Assembly: GCF_000247815.1 (NCBI RefSeq)
Contig: NC_021683.1
Coordinates: 10,256,173 to 10,320,172 of the forward strand
Direction: 5' to 3'
DNA length: 64,000 nt
Source of the DNA: Ficedula albicollis
Lineage: Eukaryota > Chordata > Aves > Passeriformes > Muscicapidae
The notes under the pieces: generated by a model
Database searches by the model: none
The model's input: the letters and a program-made list of their open reading frames with translations, nothing else
Told to the model about the DNA's origin: nothing
Translations under genes and position numbers: made by a program
Part shown: positions 1-14,076 of the stretch, one piece after another
Layout: every line of letters begins with the position of its first letter
Numbering within the stretch: the stretch's first letter is position 1

Positions 1-3000
1 ACTGGTACACACTTATTTGGTCAGCATAGTCAATATTGCCTAAATGTGATTTTATTTGACCAATTGCACCTAAGTAATAAACTCCTGCTGAGTGTGATTA
101 AGGTGGAGGTGGAATATGGAATATCCTTGTGGAAATGGAGAATGTGGGTCTGTCTGTAGATAAGGATACATTAGGTTTAATCTAGACATCATGGCTAACC
201 AGAGCAATACAGGAATTGCAGGACAGGCTTCCATGTAAGCTAGTGACTAGAGGGTATCTCCAGCAGTTCTGGTGGGCTTGAATGAGATTATTTTGACTGC
301 CTTGTTGCTAGTTCTGTTTCTTGTTTCGGCTGGCTGAAGTTGGTGTGAATGTATCTGGAAGAGCTGCGTGTTGATCCGGAAGTGTGATAGAGAATAGAAG
401 TAAGACTGAATTAGTCCATGTAAATATTCTTTGCTGTCTAGTTCTGTATTACTTAGCAACAGAATCAAGGTAAATTTTATCAAATTTAATAGAGGAATAA
501 ATCAGCAGTAAAACACATTGTTATTGGCATTATTATTGAAAAATTTAGATGTGAGGGGAGAACGGCCCAAATCAAACAGGAGTAAGTAGAGTTTTTGGAT
601 CCCCAAATCTGTAAATATACGGAATTTTTCTGGCATAGGTATGTGATAAACCCTGGGAGGCCTTATTGTATCATGTAGCTTAGTGTGTAAATCATCCCTG
701 CATCAGGGGCAACCAGCACTAAACACAGGCAATTACCTCATGAGGTTGGGTTTTTATGTAAAAAAACACACAGAACGTAAAGAGCACGAGGACACAACAG
801 AGAGGAGCTGAATCTACAACTGAGCAGGTCTTGACTTTATTCTGTAGTGTATAAAATAAGCTACTACTCATCTCTGTTGAGATGAATGTGAGCAGTTGCA
901 CTGGAATTGTGTGTAAAGTATGCATGTACATCTAACACTCCCTGAGAGACACAGGCTAGCAAGGACTTAATCCTTCTAATCCATGACTGAAAAATTACAC
1001 AGATAGCACAAACTTTGAAGAAAGAATACATTAAAAGAAGCCTTGGAGGGGAAAAAAAATCCCAGGCTTGAAAACATTGTACAGAGGCAATGGGATGTCT
1101 TCAGCAAATGTTTCCAGTGGAAATTCACCAAACAGGAGAGGTACTAAAGGAGAAGTTGTCTTTGTCCACTGCCCTAATCATCTGATACAGATCAAAAAGT
1201 TACATTACTGTCTGTAGGAAGGGCCTCTTATCTGCAGATGCAATTGGCTTTTGATGAGAGGGTGGTTGGGCTATTAACTGAACTGAAAATTGTAGCAGAG
1301 CTCCTCTACACAGGTCAAATACAAATCCTACCCTCTGATATATGCTCCTGTTGCAAGGACCAAGGAATATGTGCATTGAAGTGCAATGAGTAGATACTAA
1401 AGGAAATGTCAACTGTTAGATCTCCTGGTTTTATGGATATTGCAGTGTTTCTTCAAAAAGTGCAACATGTAGCCCTGAGAATATAAAATTTTGATCAATT
1501 TCTACTACCCACATGGGAAAATAAAGCACCTTTTAATTGTTTTTCTTAGTTAATTTTACCCATCTGCAGTTTTTTATACACTAATCAGGCTGTGCAGCTT
1601 TCATAAAGCCCTAAAATAGGTCAGATTTTGCAACCAGAAGATGCTCACCAGTGTTCTGCTTACAGTCTTGTAGCAGCAAATGTAGACAATGTATAAAAGC
1701 ATGGCACATGTGTAAATTTGCCATCTCATTGCTTTTGCTGCTCTGGCTCTATTGTCAGTAATAATACCACAGCAAGGACGGTTGGAGGGAAGCCAAACGT
1801 TTATTTGGTCTTTAGGCTTTGATAGTATGTTGGCAGCTGTGTGATCTTTGTTAAATTCAGAAATGCAAAGTGTAGCTTGTTTGCAAGAATCAGATGAGGC
1901 TGTTGAGACAGATGCTTTTTGGAATGATACCCAGCGAGCTGTGACACACATGTAAATGGGGCTGCTCGACCACTTGCCCGTGTGTATTGAGATTTCCCTG
2001 GTCTCTGGAGCTATTTAATTAAGTTGGGATTCAGTGTTACACAAATGAAACATTGTGAGCTTGGACAATGGAAATGTGCCTTTCCACTTGCCTGCTAGCT
2101 GGGAAGCCCCTCTTCTGTAGGCAGAGAGCACACTAGATAAACATCACTTCTATCTGGGACTCTCATAATGGTAATCCTCAAAGAGAACATGGAGATTTAT
2201 TATTTTCCAACTAAGTTAGCTCTCTGAGTTTTATGTGGTGTATCTGTAATTAGTCTGGTGCTGGTGTTGACAGTGGTGCATAATAATGCCATAAAAAAGC
2301 AGTGAAGGTGGTGCTCCTTTAATTTTTCAGTTTCTGGTGTGTCCAGACTAAGCAAGAATTTTTGTATACATTAACATGTTTATTAGATGAAAAAATAATA
2401 TCTCTGCTTATGTGGCTGAGGGTGTGGTTTTATTTGCCACCAGTGGGACTGGAAAGCTTTTTTAATGTTGACTTCAAGGGTTTTTTAATGATGCAGAAAA
2501 AGGGGCTTGGGAATGAGTAAATTACTGGGTGCAGGAGTGTGGAACAGGTTCTGTTCCTGTTGGAAATCTGTTTTCCTGCAGCTTCTGCAGGTGTGGGCAG
2601 AGGACAGCAGTAGGTTGTCTGTCACTCACAGCTGCAGTGGACCAGCCAACAGCTGGTAGCAGCTCCTGCTGCAGTCAGACTTTTCGTAGAAAGTTAGAAC
2701 AGTTGTCTCTAAACTTTCTTACTACTCAATTGCAGATGAGAGTGAGCTGTACCAAAGTGTATACATTCCTTTCTCATTACACATCTGCAGCCAGCTGTGT
2801 ATTCTGATGGACAGAATCATTTAATCAGGGAAACGGGTTAACAGGATCAGACTGTCATGCAACTGTTTACATTTATTTATTCTTCTTAGTCCATTTATGT
2901 CAATTTATTGCTATAGTCATTTTGTAAGTGAAGTCTAACTGAAATATGATTAATATACCGATGGTTACTTGCTGTGGCCAGAGTGCAGCATGGGAGAGAA

Positions 3001-6000
3001 TTCAAGTGCAACCAGCTGCATTATAAACTGCTTAAACTAAGGAAAAGTCCATGGAGTAAATGAAACTACGTCAGCAAGATTAGCCCCACCAATCACAGCC
3101 AGGATGGGGAATATTAAGATGACCAGAATACTTTTGAAATGAGAATGACCAAGTTAAAACAAGCAAAAAGAACTTAGCCAGGAAACCACTTATCTTTTGA
3201 TTCTTGATAGTCCCCATGAAACTCCCAGAACCACATTTCCTTCTTTGAAATAATGAAGTGGCCCAGAGCCACTATCTTGCAGAGCTGCAAGGTCAGCTAT
3301 AAAAAGCTGCAGGTTGCTGAACTCAGCAGCTATTTTTGTTATTGAGGTTGGTTTCTACATGCCAACATGTTCAAGCTGAAATGTAACTTGCCCAGGAAAT
3401 TAGTTAGTGTGCACACAAATACAAGATTATAATTACAGCTACAGAATGCTGCTCACTGGAGAATTGAACTTGGATGGGAAAGCTAGTCCTTTTCTTTGCC
3501 CATTTTATTTGGAAAGAAAAGAAACAATGCAAGCTGCCAATATTTTGATGTCAGCATCCTTTGTTTTTTCTGGCTATCTGAGACCTCTTTGATCCTCATG
3601 CTGCCTGAAATGTTTGCTCTGGATGTGCTCCTTCTTTCTAGCAGATCAACTATTTTTCTGCAGGTTGTCAGAATGGAGGTTTTTAATTTGATGAACTTCT
3701 GAGTGTGTGCCTTGGACACCTGTTTCTGTCCAAAACACTTTGTGTTTTTAAACATGTATATTAACTTGTAAGCCATGACAGTAAGTGGCATATGTAGAAC
3801 CTGAATTCAGGTTCTCTGTCTTTGCTCAATGATGAAATTCTATTCAGCACTGCAAATGTTATTGGATATATAACATTAATTAAATGTGGTGACCAGGGTA
3901 GGTTGACATGGAGCATCTTTTCAATAGCAAGATACAGTGCTGGAATATGTAATTCGTGGAATGGTCTTGCTGTCATCTTTGGAACTTGTTGGATGAAAGT
4001 GCTACACAACTCTGATTAGTTACTAAGCTATATCCAGGCAAAAGAAAGCCTGTGTTTTGTATTGTATTTGTATGTTTGTGGTTCTCCTCTGTCTGACAGT
4101 AACTTTCCAGCTGGGACAGAATGAAAAACTTCCCACAAAGCAGAGGACTCATATTGGTTAGTCCAGTTATTCTTGGTACTAGAAGCTCGAGTTATAATCT
4201 TCTAGGAGACAAATCATATTTTATATTATACAAGGAGAATATATTAATTTTTCATATTTTTCTAATTTTTCTTGTCTGACCATCTGTATATATAAAGTAT
4301 TAGTGAGATTAATCTTGTGATAGTTGAAATCCAGTTGGATGTTTTTAGTTGAAACACATATAAATAACTGAACTAGTATCACACTGTAATCCAAAGCACT
4401 GATTTACATTATAGTCACATATCAGAATTTTTTTTTCTTTTATGGGAGATGCTTTATAATATTTAATGATTATAGCAATGTAGGTGGTAGGATGAAAGTG
4501 CACATTGTGCTAAGGTACTGCTGATGTAGGAAATTGCTTTTTGTATCCACAGATCAGAATAGTAAATCATTTAAGAATTGGTGCATATCCAAAACGCATC
4601 TGTTGACCCAGATTCTGTCCTCTGATAACAAGAATGAAGTGATTGTTTTTCCGAGAACCAAATAGATTTTATTTACATTAGTGGAAGTGCCAATAAGGGC
4701 TTGTTGCAGGATTTGTAGGATGCTGCTTTTCTTAAAGAATGTGCTTGTGAAACTCTCCATTGTATTATCTCCTCTCAGCTCTCTGATTTGGGGAAATACT
4801 GCACCAAGAATTTATTTAATGGCAATACAAGAATTCTAGCAGAGACCAAGGGGGAAAACCTGTTCCATACAACAGTTCCCAATAATGTAATGCATCCTGG
4901 GTAGAAAAAGTGACTTAAGCATCAGGAACCATATGCTTATAGCACCAACCTCTTCAGAAATGTGAGGTAATTTATAGTTGCACAGAAAATGAAATGGAGG
5001 AGGAGACCTTGAGCCTGCCACATAAATCCTCCTGATGCATATTTTATTCTGTGTAATAGTGTTTCCAAGGATGGGGTTCCACCTGCATTCCTAATTTCCC
5101 CTAAGTCAAGGGTGCCTTCTGTTGATCCTTCTCTCTCCTTTAGTGAGTGAGCAAGTGTTCTGGTAGAAATAGTCCTGGCATGGAGTATCCATAGTGTGAC
5201 CTGCAAAGAGAGGGCTGGAGTTCAGTCATAGTTCCTTTCCCATGTGGAGACATAAGCTCTGTATAATGAGGATAGCAGATGTTTGCTTTTAGACAGGACT
5301 TGCATTATCATGGCTTCCAAGCTGCCAGGAAGGTCTGGACTCCAGCAGTGGGTTATTTCCTTACTGAGAGAATGGAGTAGCCACATGCATGGGATAGTTT
5401 ATTCTGGTCTCCATGTATTCATAATTCTGTACACTGCTGTAGAGATACTCCAGATCAAAACAAGCAGAGGTTACAACTCTCAGAGCTGGAGAAAACACGT
5501 GTGTCAGTCTCCAGCTGCTTGGTTTCTCATTGCAAACTACACCAGGCACTGAGATTCAGATCAGCTACTCTGAGAACTAGGTTAAAGTACTATTCATAGC
5601 AGAACCTGTAACATGGGCCTGAGAGGAAGGAAATTTGGATTGTATCATAATTCTTGTTCCATTCCAGAGAGAATGGGGGTGATGTGGTGCTGTCAGAGGA
5701 CCTGGCAGCCAGCATTGCTCTTGGGCTGATCTAATGCTCCCCTATCAGCTCCATCTGACCCCTCTGGCTTGCTGAGGGTGTTCAGCCACCAAGGGCTGTC
5801 CTGTGCAGGGACAAGCTCTGGGAGCTCCCTGTCTCCTCTGCTGACACAGACAAAGCCCTGCTGTCCCACTCCCCTTGTCCCTCTAATGCCATTCCACAGG
5901 GAGGTGTAGAAAAGGACAGCTGAAAAATGATGAAAATTTCTGGCTCTGGATGTACACATGTGGATGTGAACACATAATGTTCTTTTGTACATCTGATCAC

Positions 6001-9000
6001 CCTTCCTATCTCTACTTACAGCATACCCTTATCTGTAGATCAAGGTCTTTTTTTGATAGTAGGTTATTTATTTCCTGGTTATTTCCTGGGTTTTGTCATT
6101 TTGTACAGTTTAAACAGTGAAAACCTACTGCACATTTGTTGAGTAACTTGTGACAAATGAGACTTCCTTAAAGAATTGAAACGGTCTCATTTTGCAGATT
6201 TGATTTTTCCAAGAGGCTTTTTGACTCGGCACTGTGCTAACACAACTAATGTGTCTTCTGAACTGGCACTGGCTTGGGTCCAGCCCAACTCTGAGCAGGG
6301 GCAGAGCTGGCTGGCAGCTGTCAGTACCCATCTGTGGAGGCATAACCAGTAACATTCACTGTATTTATAAAGACCCCTTGCTAGCAAATGCATTCAGCCT
6401 TCTGAAACAATAGTTCTTCCAACTAATTAAAAACAACATTACCCTAACAATATTACATGCTCAAGAAGTAAACAAACCATAAAACAATCAGCAAACACAG
6501 CAGTATTCATTTAGAAATGTATCTGCTGGAGCACAGGGTGGAAAATGAGCATGATTTTGGTCTGGAGAATATTCTGTACTCCTGGGATCACCACCCAGAA
6601 GCTGGAACCACTTGCTGATCCTGGCACAGTGGTAGAGCTGCAAAGCAGCAGGTGGCAGATGAGTAAAAAATCCCATCTGGCAGGAACTGAGGAGGTGGTA
6701 CCCAGCGCTTTGGACTGCAGCAGGTTCATCAGAGTATCCATTTAATGGGCAGCAATTAAAAGGACATAAATCCTGGTGAATGACCTCCATTGCTCAGTAG
6801 TTTGTCTCAGAGTTCTCTGTGTAACCAGTGCTGGGGGCTGAGCAGTAGCAGAGGGAGATGGAAGCTGCAGCTCCTGGGAGCTGAAGGCAGAAAGTGCCAT
6901 AATGCCAGTGGCCAGCACTAGCCCTTCTTCAGGCCACCTTGAGAGGCTGAACGTTTCATATTAGTGTTCTCATACACAGGAAGAACTAAAACTGTTTCCC
7001 CCATTATTCTGTCATAAAATGGCCTGTGAAAAACTTGAAACTTGAAACCTATTTCCATACCTTGCTTGGCATGGGACCTTGTTTGAAGAGAGCATGGACT
7101 TGTATCAGAACTAAAAATTTATTCTCCCTGTCTAAAGGAGTCCTTTTGGACTGATTTGGTCTGAAAGAGGAGTGAGTCACCTCATCACAATGATCTCAGT
7201 TCAGTAACATTCATGTCTCCTCTGGGATGAGGACAAGGCAGCTCCGACCTACCCAACCAGCAATTATATTCCAATAATTGAATCAGCAGAGAATGCAAAG
7301 CACATTCCCTGATATGAACTTGTTTTGCAGATTTGGGCATACCACTTTTTTCCTTCATGCTATCAGCAATTATTATTTTAAGTTGTACATATCCTGGTAC
7401 AATTGTAAATATCCTGACTTTCTAAAGAGGAAAAAAGAAGTCAAGTTCTAAATCCATAATTGTATGCCAGTGGGGTTTTTTTTATTTGTTTTGCTTTTAA
7501 AAACAAACTATGGTTGTATTGAATGAAATGTCTTGCTCAAATCATAACTTAAAGGCTGCAAATTTTTTTTGTCATATGAAAATGTGACTCGGATATACCA
7601 CTTGAGCAGGGAAAAAAAGCATGCTTTGCCTGTTAGTCTTGTCTCTTGCATCATGCTGTGGCTGTCCAGAAGCAGCTGTACCTGTGCCATGGTGCAGGGA
7701 CAGCTACCCTTGTGCTCACTTGGATGCAAATAGGGCAGTTCTTATCAGCACAGGTAGCTCTGTGTTCTCTGTCAGTATGTCTGAGGACTAATCAATGGCA
7801 GGAAAATAAATAGTCTCTAATCTTTTTCTGAACAGCCATTCTTTTTCTAATGTCAGTTCTTGCCATTGCCAGAATCCAATGGATTTTTGCCTTAAGACTA
7901 ATTTGGATGCTGACTTTAACAGTGTTTCCAGGGGGAGGATATCTTTTCCTGTACTGATAGGCCATTGATGCCCAGGTATTTATTAAATGCCTTGGTTCAA
8001 ATGACAGAGCAAGGCAGGGGATCAGAACTGATTCCTCATTCCCCAAGTACCTGTATGGCAACATCCTAAATAAGACAGTGCTTGTGGGGAAGGGCAATGT
8101 CTTTTGTCAGATTGTTCAATCTAGTTGCAGGATACAAAGTCTCTGGATGTGTAAAAACTTGTGAAGTCCTGACCTTGAAAAAATCCTGTGTTCCCAAACC
8201 GTGGCCCAATAAAACACATTACTGCTCTTCACCTACCTTGCTTTGGGTCCCTTCACCTTCTGGGTTACAGGAGGCTGCAACAGGCGCAGTTTAGGAATGG
8301 GTGGTGTTTCACTCTTCAATTCTATATCCACAGCTTGTGCTAGTGTTGAATTAATGCAGGCAATTACCAACAGGGGGTGTTAAATGTATACTTTATTATT
8401 AACAAAATATAAGATACTGTTTATTTTGCTCATCTGAAAATTGTTTTCCCAAACTGGGCTGTGCATTGACAGAATTTGCTGTAGCAGTGTCCAATTCTCA
8501 GCAGTGGTAGCTGCAATTTGCACAGGAATGATGAACTCTTTGTCACAATGAAGCACCTTGATTAGATGAACTCAGTTGAAAATGAAAATAAATTCTTCCA
8601 ACTTAGAAAAGGTATCATCTGAGTTATAGCTGGGTCAGGTCAGAGCTGAGTGTGTATTCTAAGTAATTCCTCTGTGGAATTATTACCATCACCATAATAA
8701 TATCTCAGTGAAATCAAAATGGAGATATTTGTCCTGATAGCCTTTCACTTTTTATTTGGAAAATCATTATAGTTACATTATCTCAAGGCTTATGAAGGAA
8801 AGGTAACACCTGCTCCAGGAATCTACTGAAAAGTTATTTCAAGGGGAAAACTACTGAATTTGAAATTAGACAGATATTAAAACCACAAAGCTGTTTTCCT
8901 TTGTAATAAAACTCAGCCTGGAGTTGCATAAAACCACAAGTTAATCACAGCTGCTCTCTCTGTCTGTACCAAGGGCTGTCATTTCCAGCACTGCTCTGTC

Positions 9001-10490
9001 CACCCCAGGACAGTACATGCTGGGTGAAGCAGGTTTTTAATGGGGTGAGATATCAGTTCTAATGAGAACTGGCATTATTTTTTGTTGAATACTTTGTTTT
9101 TGGCAACAGGCTGTTTGGCAGCTGAAAAGGCAGAGATCTGTTTTCTGGTTGTTGTTTTTCCAGTCACTCTCTTGCATGATGCAAATGTGAGTCTTTGAGT
9201 GTTCTGAACTTCATCTTCACATCTCCACCTAAAATTCAATTTTAAGATGGTCTCCTGTCATTTTGTATTTCCTCTTTTCCCTCAACCCTGGGAAAAATGT
9301 ATTCATCAGCACTTTATTCTACTGTGGAGTTAAAATGTCTGCAAGGCTTCAGGAGGATGTTGGATGCATTCTTTGGTTAACAGTGTCTACCTCTGTGGAG
9401 AGTGTGGAAAGCTATCTAGGGTAATTCAAAACATTATTTGTTATAACATATTTTTATTTTTTTAATGTAATGTAGCTGTGGTTTCCAGCCATATTTCCAT
9501 TTTAAATATTTCTTCCCGTGTCTTCAATGTGTACAAATTTCTTTTGGAGATGTTCTAGTCATCTCAAAAATTTCATGTAGAATTACTTTTCTCTGGGCTA
9601 AGGGAGTGTTTTTAGATTTCCATGCTTGCATTTCTGCTTGCCCTAATTTTATTTGAACATGAAGAAGTTAATCCTCCCGTGAAAGAAGTTGTATGTGTTA
9701 CCTTGTGGGAAAAAGCCATTTTTAATATTATTTTACTTCCCTGTACTCCAGGATGATAGTTCCAGTTTTGTTAGCACTGTTTTAGGAGATAGAGAAAGGC
9801 AGATCTGGAGAGTTAATGATTGCTTTTCATTGAAAGCTAGAGGAAATAGTAATTTTTGATCACTGGTGATTTGATGGTGACTGATCTATGTTAATGGACT
9901 TGTGAAATTCTTTTTTCTCTCTCTTGAAACAAGCAGTCCTGCAAGATCTTCGTACCACAGTGAATCTCTTCACCACAAATTTAAACAGTGCTGATGACAC
10001 AGATTTCTGAACCAAAGATTTGGATGTGGGAATTAGGAAAAATGCATTTTCTAGTAGGGAGAGAAGATCTCTATTAACTGTGCTAACAAATCGTGGGAAG
10101 GCAAATCAGCCATAAGACCCCATTAATTTGATTTTAATCTTTACCTTATAAACTTGAGATTCTGGATGATAGGACACAACCATTTTAATTAAATGGCTTG
10201 TACTACTTTGTTTTTTCTTTTTTTCCTTTTTTAATTTTTTGGTTTTTGGCAGGAGCTTTGCATAGTTAATAAGGACAGGATTACCCTACCTGCACATATC
10301 TGATCTGTGTAACTTCCAGGTTATTCCACCAGATGCTGTGAGTTACTGGGCATCATCTACAAATGTACATGTTTTAAGCAACTTTGAAGCCAATGGGCCT
10401 TTTTGCTAACTGACAGACTGACTAAAAACTAACTACAATGTTATATGTGTGTATTTTCATACACATTTCTCCTAAAAATACTCTGGATTT
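1..10490. other. Noncoding AT-rich DNA, no gene recognised
   Basis: No exon, RNA gene or transposon that I can identify lies here. Open frames on both strands are under about 120 codons, overlap each other and resemble no known family. A GC-rich but CpG-poor patch at about 5690-5890 stands out from the AT-rich surroundings; its origin is unknown. Isolated transcription-factor-like words include TAATTAG at 2247-2253 and an octamer ATGCAAAT at 9179-9186. Words this short are expected by chance in AT-rich DNA, so they are not called as sites. Old, diverged repeats may be present that cannot be recognised by eye. Confidence 0.6.
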
Positions 10491-10494
10491 ATAT

Positions 10495-10584
10495 TGTGGG
10501 GGTTTTTTTTATTTTTATTTTTTTAAAAAGATTTTTGTGGGTTTTTTTTTTTCTTTTCCTTAATTGTGTGGGGTTTTTTTTTTT
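10495..10584 (+). repeat. Degenerate G/T-rich repeat (TGTGGG + T-tract, three times)
   Basis: Three units of a TGTGGG(GG) word followed by 8 to 12 T residues occur at about 10495-10510, 10536-10552 and 10565-10584, separated by further T-rich sequence. This looks like low-complexity slippage rather than a transposon. No flanking duplication is visible. Confidence 0.6.
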
Positions 10585-10799
10585 AAATTTCTTTGCACTT
10601 TGAGTTATCCATCAACATTGGGAGGAAAATCCACTTCAGAGAAGTGGAAGTATCATGCTGCTTTCACACAAATGTTCTCAGTGTATATTCTTAAGGGTCC
10701 TGGAATTACTTTGAAGTAAAACTAGTGTTACCTTTTCCCCCCTCCTCTTCTTTCTGAAAGACAAGCAGGGTTTGCAGCTCTGTCTGGTGAGGTAGTTTC

Positions 10800-11260
10800 C
10801 TGCAAGTAACTTTCAAGATCAGAAGTTAGCTCGGGCTCCATTCCTAGGCAGATAAGGAAAGCTGCTCGGCTTCTCAGCAGTCTGCCATTAATTAGACCAA
10901 CTTATTGGTAGCACATGTTGGCCAAGTAGATGCTTTATTTTCTGTAGCACAAAAAGTGGCAAAGAAATCAACAAGTCTGACGTTGTGTGGTAGCTTTTCT
11001 GGTTAGTTTTCTTTAATTCTTTTTTCCGTGGAAGGTCTCACACCAGCCTGCACGCGTGCGCTGGCGTCAGCCTTCTGCAAAGGGAAACAACGTGCGTGAA
11101 ATGGTAACTGCTGCCAGCACCCAGTGAAGTGGCTCCTGACCAGGGCAGTGGGATCAATTGTTTTTCTGAGAGGCTGTGTATGTGGGGCTGTTAATTTTAC
11201 CAATGAATTACAGAAAGAAAGAAGGAAGCGTCTCTGATGGATCGTTATTGGTGAAAGAAT
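10800..11260. promoter_or_regulatory. Candidate conserved regulatory block with retained CpGs
   Basis: In an otherwise CpG-poor region this block keeps a cluster of CpG dinucleotides: 10832, 10867, 10981, and a dense group at 11053-11095 that includes the palindrome CACGCGTG (11051-11058). It also carries TTAATTAG (10888-10895), a homeodomain-type core. Retained CpGs plus homeodomain cores are typical of conserved developmental enhancers. CACGCG-type boxes are known targets of HES/HEY bHLH repressors, but any binding here is inference. A CpG-rich fragment of an old repeat is an alternative. No long open frame or splice-site pair supports an exon. Confidence 0.35.
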
Positions 11261-14076
11261 TTATTTTGTCCAGGAATCATTCACCATTTGCTTGTAGGAG
11301 AGGATGTGTTTTTATTGTTACTGGTGCTCACCCTGGAGGCTGAGGCAGAGGGATCTGTATTGTTCTCCTGTGTGAAATTGCTTCTGTCATCTACAGAAAT
11401 TCATGAAGTGCGTGGGGAGTGAAGCATGGAGAGTGCCTGAGTTTTGTTATTCAGTGCTTAGTGAAAGGTTTTTTTTCAAAACAGTGGTGCTGCTGTCTCA
11501 GTATATCCAGTGTATAGCTGGTAGGACCCAAACCCAGAGGTTTTATGAAGATGAAATCAAAGATATACATATTGTTTAATTTCTAAATGAAGAGGTACAG
11601 GCTTGCATTCTACTGGGACTTGGTTATTATAAATCTGAGTTTTAAAATATAGACCATCAGTCTTGTCCAAAATATTTTAGCCTCGCAGCAGATTGATGTT
11701 GCAACAAGTTTTGAAAAACTGTCCTCAAGTTCTAAAGTATAAATTTTTCTGAACACTTGGTCTCTGTTCCACACTGCTGCTGGTTTTTTTTTTCTTCCCT
11801 TTTTTCTCTGTCTGAACACAGAAGTAGCACAGCTGGAGTGATGTTTCCAGATGATTATTTTGAAAAACTGCCATAAAATAGCAGGGACAAGCCCCTTATC
11901 CCCTGCTCCTGCCCCTCACAGATTGTGCCTGGGCTGTAGGAAAAGCAGAAGGAGCATCTGAAAAGCCCCACATCCATTTGGGGAAAGGTGCTCTTGCTGT
12001 TGTGTGCAGAAAACAGCCCAGGGAAGCAGGCAGCCCGTGCACATCCTTGCAGTGCACAGCAGCCCAGGATCACAGAAGCACAAAAATAGTTTAAAGGCAT
12101 TGAGGCATAGTACTTTCCCTAGGAAACCTTAAGCTTTTCTTCAGAGTGATTCAAATTGAGTGCCAGCACTAAACAGCTTCAAGAGGCATCCCAGCTACCT
12201 TTGCACTTCATTTATTCTGGCACAACTAAACAGAGCCTTTCTTCTCCTCTGTTAAGATGTGAGAGCTTGTGAGCTTTGCACTCATCCGTGAGATCACACA
12301 CTGGGTTTCAGTTTCAGACCTCAGTAGTAGCAGGTGGTGGAATAAAAGGATTCCCTGAAATAGCACCAGGCCCAGGTTGTGCCTGTGCAGAGGGAAGCTC
12401 AGGCTTTGGGGTAAGCCCTGTGATCCTGAGCCTCTGCCCATGCAGACTGCAGCACCTCTGGGAGCATGTTGTGGTTTCCTGCTTCTCTACACCTTGGTTG
12501 CTTTCCAAAATGCATCCAAGCACACAAGGAGATGGTGCACTCTGGTTTGTGTCCCAGGGTGGGGCTGAGCTGCACCCAAGCAGGTCTGCACTGGCACCAG
12601 GTGCCCTTGGACTGTGCTGTTCTCTCCTGCTCTCTGACTGCTGGGGTCTTTGGCTGCAGTGCCTAGTGCTGGGGGTCTTCTCTGAGAGATGGTGTAATTT
12701 GCTTGAGAAATAAAACCTATGGTTTATTTTCTACTGCTTAACACCCTCCCTATGTTGGTCAGTTAATGTTTTCAAGCCCAAAGCTTCCCCAGCAGGACAG
12801 GAGGAGTGCTGTGGGCAGGGTGTCCATCCTTGGCTTCTGAGGTGTGCTGGGAAGCATGATGCTTTCACTGTGAATGACATCATCATGGGCCAGCTCCAGG
12901 CACACTCAAGCTGCAGTTAGTCTAATTGCATTTTGCAATCACTACACTGTAATTTACAGTATCTATGTATTTAGATATTATAGATACTAACAGATAATAT
13001 CTATGTATTTAGATATTACTCATATACATATTCACCCACACAGTGAGCCTATGCAGAGCTCTTTATGGGCATGGCTGCACGTGTGACTGCACCCAAGGGA
13101 TGCCAGAGCAGCTGCTGAGAGTCTTGGCAGCTGTGACCCTGCTGGTCCCTGTCCACCCTGGACTTGTTCTGTGCTTGATAGAAAGAGTCTTTAGACTGAG
13201 GCACACCTGGCTGGGGAGGTACAGGGCAGTGCTGAGCAGTTTTCTCAGTCTGTTCCAGCCCCTCTGAGCTGACAGGAGCTGGATGTGCACGTTCTCCTGG
13301 CTGTGCCGTGGAAGCTGCGTGAGAACTTGTCTGTGAAGGTTCCTGCTTGGGATCTGTATGTTCTCATCTGTGGCACTGGGTGTTTGGGGAGGGAGAGAAA
13401 ACAGTGGCAGAAGCAGAACAGCTGATTGACCATGATTTTTTGATTTATGCTTTCTATTCCACTTTAAATCTGGGGTTTGATGTTTCAGTAAGAGGTTATA
13501 GTGGTTTGCTTGTTTGGGTTTCCAGGGTATTTTTTTTTTTTTTTTAATCTAGTTACATGCCTATTTTTAAGTGAGGATTATGGGAGAGAAAAACTTCTAG
13601 TAATTGAATCATACCCCTTAAATTGTGCATTCCCCTGAACAGAGATTGCAGGTATATACAATCAAAAAACCCCAAACCACATCAGCTTTTTTTTTATTTA
13701 TTTTTTTTTCTATAAAACTAGTTTCTTGGAATGCACACTTGAGCACGTTGCAGAAGTTCCTTAAATCTTTCAGCTATAGCCTTTAGGTTAGGATAAAAAC
13801 CTTTATGGTGAGTTTTTGACATTTCCAAGCATAGCACCTCCAGCAGCATAGGTGCTGAGAAAGCACCCTTCCTTTCACGACTTTTATTGCAAAATTTAAG
13901 GCACACTTCAATACTTCTGATGTCATGCATATTTGGAATCTTCAGATAAAACCCTGCAGCCCTGACTTGAATGATTGCAATAGTCCTGCAGCTCAGGGTG
14001 AGGCCAGAACATTATTGGATGTGTTTCTGCAGTGTGCCTGCCCCAGCCTAGAGGGCTCAGCTGTTTGAGGATTGTA
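11261..14076. other. Noncoding stretch with two GC-rich patches and T tracts
   Basis: No gene is recognised. GC-rich, CpG-poor patches lie at about 12350-12700 and 13040-13330. They hold overlapping open frames on both strands (the longest is 145 codons on the plus strand, 12276-12713), which is expected when stop codons are rare in GC-rich sequence. T homopolymer tracts occur at 13530-13545 (16 T) and 13687-13709 (interrupted by A). The tracts could be mononucleotide microsatellites or the tails of minus-strand retroposed copies, but no copied gene is recognisable beside them. Confidence 0.55.
12961..13018 (+). repeat. Local 38-bp-period duplication with hairpin potential
   Basis: The 20-base word beginning ATCTATGTATTTAG occurs at 12961-12980 and again identically at 12999-13018, a period of 38. 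Between the copies, AGATATTA (12973-12980) and TAATATCT (12995-13002) are perfect reverse complements, so the DNA could also form a short AT-rich hairpin. It is a small local duplication with no sign of mobility. Confidence 0.85.

Noticed and set aside
4937..5206. Weak resemblance of a minus-strand peptide to the C-terminus of the CR1 ORF2 protein
   Set aside because: Only a few residues agree and the DNA lacks the CR1 3' landmarks that should follow.
12276..12713. 145-codon plus-strand frame as a gene
   Set aside because: It lies in a GC-rich, CpG-poor patch with comparable frames on the opposite strand, no family resemblance and no splice context.
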